From NCBI GenBank assembly GCA_035771165.1, contig JAWNZC010000423.1, positions 1,040,001 through 1,104,000 on the forward strand: 64,000 nt of DNA. Direction: 5' to 3'. Origin of the DNA: Paragorgia papillata (Eukaryota; Cnidaria; Anthozoa; Scleralcyonacea; Coralliidae). The notes beneath the pieces were generated by a model, which worked only from the letters and a program-made list of their open reading frames with translations, had not been told where the DNA came from and made no database searches. The translations under genes were made by a program, and so were the position numbers. How positions within the stretch are numbered: position 1 is the stretch's first letter; every line of letters begins with the position of its first letter. This document shows positions 55,832-64,000 of the stretch, piece by piece.

Positions 55832-55967
55832 TGGTTATCGAACGTAGAGTCATAGAGCATTATTTTCATCTTGGTTATAACTCAGCTACTAAAAAATGAA
55901 CATGGTATAGAGATGACCGTTCGCACTTTAAAGAGACGTTTGAATGATTATCAATAGACGAGTTCAA
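55832..55967 (+). pseudogene. Integrase-associated helical fragment in the foldback loop
   Basis: The acceptor TTATATTGCAG at 55822-55832 precedes VIERRVIEHYFHLGYNSA. After a +1 shift the frame continues LLKNEHGIEMTVRTLKRRLN and DYQ, then a stop. As I recall, this IEHYF..G..., then VRTLKRRL order occurs just upstream of rve integrase domains in transposon-derived animal proteins. The catalytic domain is absent. Confidence 0.6.
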
Positions 55968-56734
55968 GGTTAGTTATAACCAAGATGGAAATAATGCTCT
56001 ATGACTCTACGTTCGATAACCACTGCAATATAATTTATGAAATAAAATGAAAAGATATTGTATGAATACTGACGTTTATACTGAGAGATATTGTAAACAT
56101 ATCCTATTTAACCTCTGAGTACTCTGTACTTTAAATCACTAAACAATACCCAATAATTTAATGGAACCTTACCGTTTATTTCAAAGCCACAAGAAGGACA
56201 AAACTGAATGTAAACTTGGGAAGGAAACTCCCAAAAGTTGCTGACAAGTTGCCATATTGAATTCATAATAGACCGTACGAACACTTCATGTAATACGAAT
56301 ATGCTTAACGTGCGCGCGCATTAGTTTTAACTTTCTACGGAAGAGCTATACATTTTCTACGGAAGAGCTATACATTTTCTACGGAACGGCTATACATTTT
56401 GTACGGAACAGCTATACATTTTGTACGGAAGAGCCATACATTTTCTACGGAAAAGCCATACATTTTCTACGGAAAAGCTATATATTTTCTACGGAACGGC
56501 TATACATTTTCTACGAAACAGCTGTATATTTTCTACGGAACAGCTGTATATATACATTTCTACGGAAGCGCTCTACATTTTCTACGGAAGTGCTGTATAT
56601 TTTCTACGGAACAAGCGTGTCCCCAACGGGCCACCGTAGTTTCGGCAGTATATCTATTATTCGGCACTATCGATTGTTGTTTCTGCACTGCCTACGCAGC
56701 ACGCTACTTTTATTTCACTATTTGGTTTATATAA

Positions 56735-57183
56735 AGTGGTTCTCTGATGAAAATATTGTTGGCAATGTTTTTGCATAATCCTAAAGATGTTATGGTAGTT
56801 GGTAACTGTGCAAAGTTTCATTTCAAAATTCGTTGAAGAAAAGGAGGTATTTTACGTGTAAAGTTTGTACTTTGGAGCGCCGCCATTAAAGTGGCGGAGC
56901 TTGAGAAGAATGAGTCGAGGAAGCTTATGACGTCATAGACTCAATAACAACAAAGACCCTTTTGTTGACAACAACAATGATCGTTTGTTTTTATTGAGTC
57001 TATGACGTCATATATAAGCTGACGTCAATTTAATGGCGGCGCTCCAAAATACAAACTTCGCACGTAAAATACAACTTTGTTTTGGGGAATTTCGAAATGA
57101 AACTTTGCACAATTATCAAGTACCGTAATATCTTTAGGATTATGCAGAAACATTACCGACAATATTTTCATCACAGAACCACT
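56735..57183. mobile_element. Palindromic MITE with AGTGGTTCT ends (TTAA right flank)
   Basis: A 449-bp hairpin: AGTGGTTCTCTGATGAAAAT and its near-complement, TTAA on the right, TATA-like TAAA on the left. The interior has CTATGACGTCATA and GGCGGCGCTCC inverted. It starts about 90 bp after the end of the 1.49-kb foldback. Confidence 0.85.
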
Positions 57184-57442
57184 TTAAATGTACAAGACGC
57201 CACATATTTTTCGCTACGGTCAATTGGATATACGAGTGTACAAAATTCCTCCAAGCACACGTACGAAAAAATCTTCTGAAGTTTCCTCGCTCTACCCAAC
57301 ACCCATTAGTCTAAAGAAATTGTCTATACTATGAATTCTACTTTGAATTTCAAATACAATATGAAACACAGAAGATTTGACAAACGTAATTGTTTGGGAT
57401 TTTGTTATAGACTAGTACCAGTAATATTTCAGACTCGCGGCG

Positions 57443-63669
<6,227 letters not shown>

Positions 63670-64000
63670 TCTGCACAACTACAGTAAATTGCGACGTGTC
63701 TTCTAAGTGCAGATCTTCAACGTGAAAGATCGAGGTTATGAAGGAGACTGGGTACAATACACACGCAAACAGGAGTCTGGTAATGAAAAGGGTGTGCTCG
63801 AGTTAAAAATAGGCGTGAAATGGGTGTGGAAGCCAATTTCTATTGCATATATCTACAGTATATAATTCGCTCGCCTTTTTTACCTGAAAACCAGCCACCT
63901 GTATCAGGCCTAGGGCGGTGGAACAAGGCTATATAGCAGCTCCTCCAAGTTGCTTTGAAGATGGAGCTATAAAAAATGTCCTAAAATTGGCTGGGGGTGC

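Larger units (their letters stand above)
55148..56638. mobile_element. 1.49-kb foldback transposon carrying captured gene pieces
   Basis: Exact inverted ends TACGGTGGCCCGTTGGGGAC, flanked by GTTTCG duplications (55142-55147 and 56639-56644). The arms are about 700 bp each. The outer part is a tandem array of about 20-22-bp units (TTCCGTAGAAAATGTATAGC), with more units in the left arm than in the right. The inner part of the left arm holds an exon-like sequence and a splice donor; the loop holds a helical fragment (see next two entries). Tandem-repeat TIRs are typical of foldback elements. Confidence 0.92.

Noticed and set aside
55016..56734. Mirror-image Tyr/Phe/Arg-rich frames in both arms of the foldback element
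   Set aside because: They are translations of the 20-22-bp tandem unit and appear symmetrically in both arms.

Overview
The window looks like nuclear DNA of an invertebrate animal, most probably a cnidarian such as an anthozoan; this is inferred from gene content and cannot be proved from the sequence. It is AT-rich and intron-rich, with many small exons (down to 15 nt), GT-AG introns, very many microsatellites and dozens of palindromic transposon derivatives. No bacterial, plasmid, phage or CRISPR features are present.

Five gene models can be supported, plus one orphan last exon. (1) About 0.6-19.9 kb, minus strand: a large secreted lectin/adhesion mosaic. All intron phases agree through signal peptide, ricin-type beta-trefoil, tectonin propeller, a Cys-rich module, a discoidin (F5/8C) domain, a short Cys module, a LamG-like domain, a second Cys-rich module, a TSP1 repeat and two PA14 domains; the gene runs off the left edge. 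(2) 28.19-32.15 kb, plus strand: a complete seven-exon beta-1,4-galactosyltransferase. (3) 35.9-45.6 kb, minus strand: a coiled-coil gene of at least 19 exons that I recognise as FLACC1-like. (4) 46.2-47.1 kb, minus strand: an intronless carbonyl reductase of the SDR family. (5) 57.4-63.7 kb, minus strand: a full 17-exon methylmalonate-semialdehyde dehydrogenase (ALDH6A1). It carries a duplicated 31-nt exon encoding the active-site Asn segment and an apparent one-base frameshift in exon 5. A last exon of an unrecognised gene lies at 47.97-48.56 kb.

Between and inside these genes the DNA is mostly mobile-element debris. There are several families of TTAA-flanked palindromic MITEs, two hAT-type MITEs with 8-bp duplications, a Mutator-like element with a 10-bp duplication, and a 1.49-kb foldback element with a 6-bp duplication. 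The foldback carries a zinc-ribbon exon and a piece of an integrase-associated helical domain. There are also three LINE 3' ends, three Penelope-like GIY-YIG fragments, tRNA-derived SINEs and a SINE headed by 5S rRNA. The region 20-28 kb is gene-free and almost wholly MITEs; 32.2-35.9 kb and 48.6-57.4 kb are also intergenic.

The genes do not form a pathway. The beta-1,4-galactosyltransferase is a Golgi glycan builder, the mosaic is a probable extracellular glycan binder, FLACC1 is linked to cilia or flagella, and ALDH6A1 and the carbonyl reductase are metabolic enzymes. The most unusual points are the ALDH6A1 exon pair, the captured-exon foldback element, and the TTAA MITE families with their own repeated internal words.
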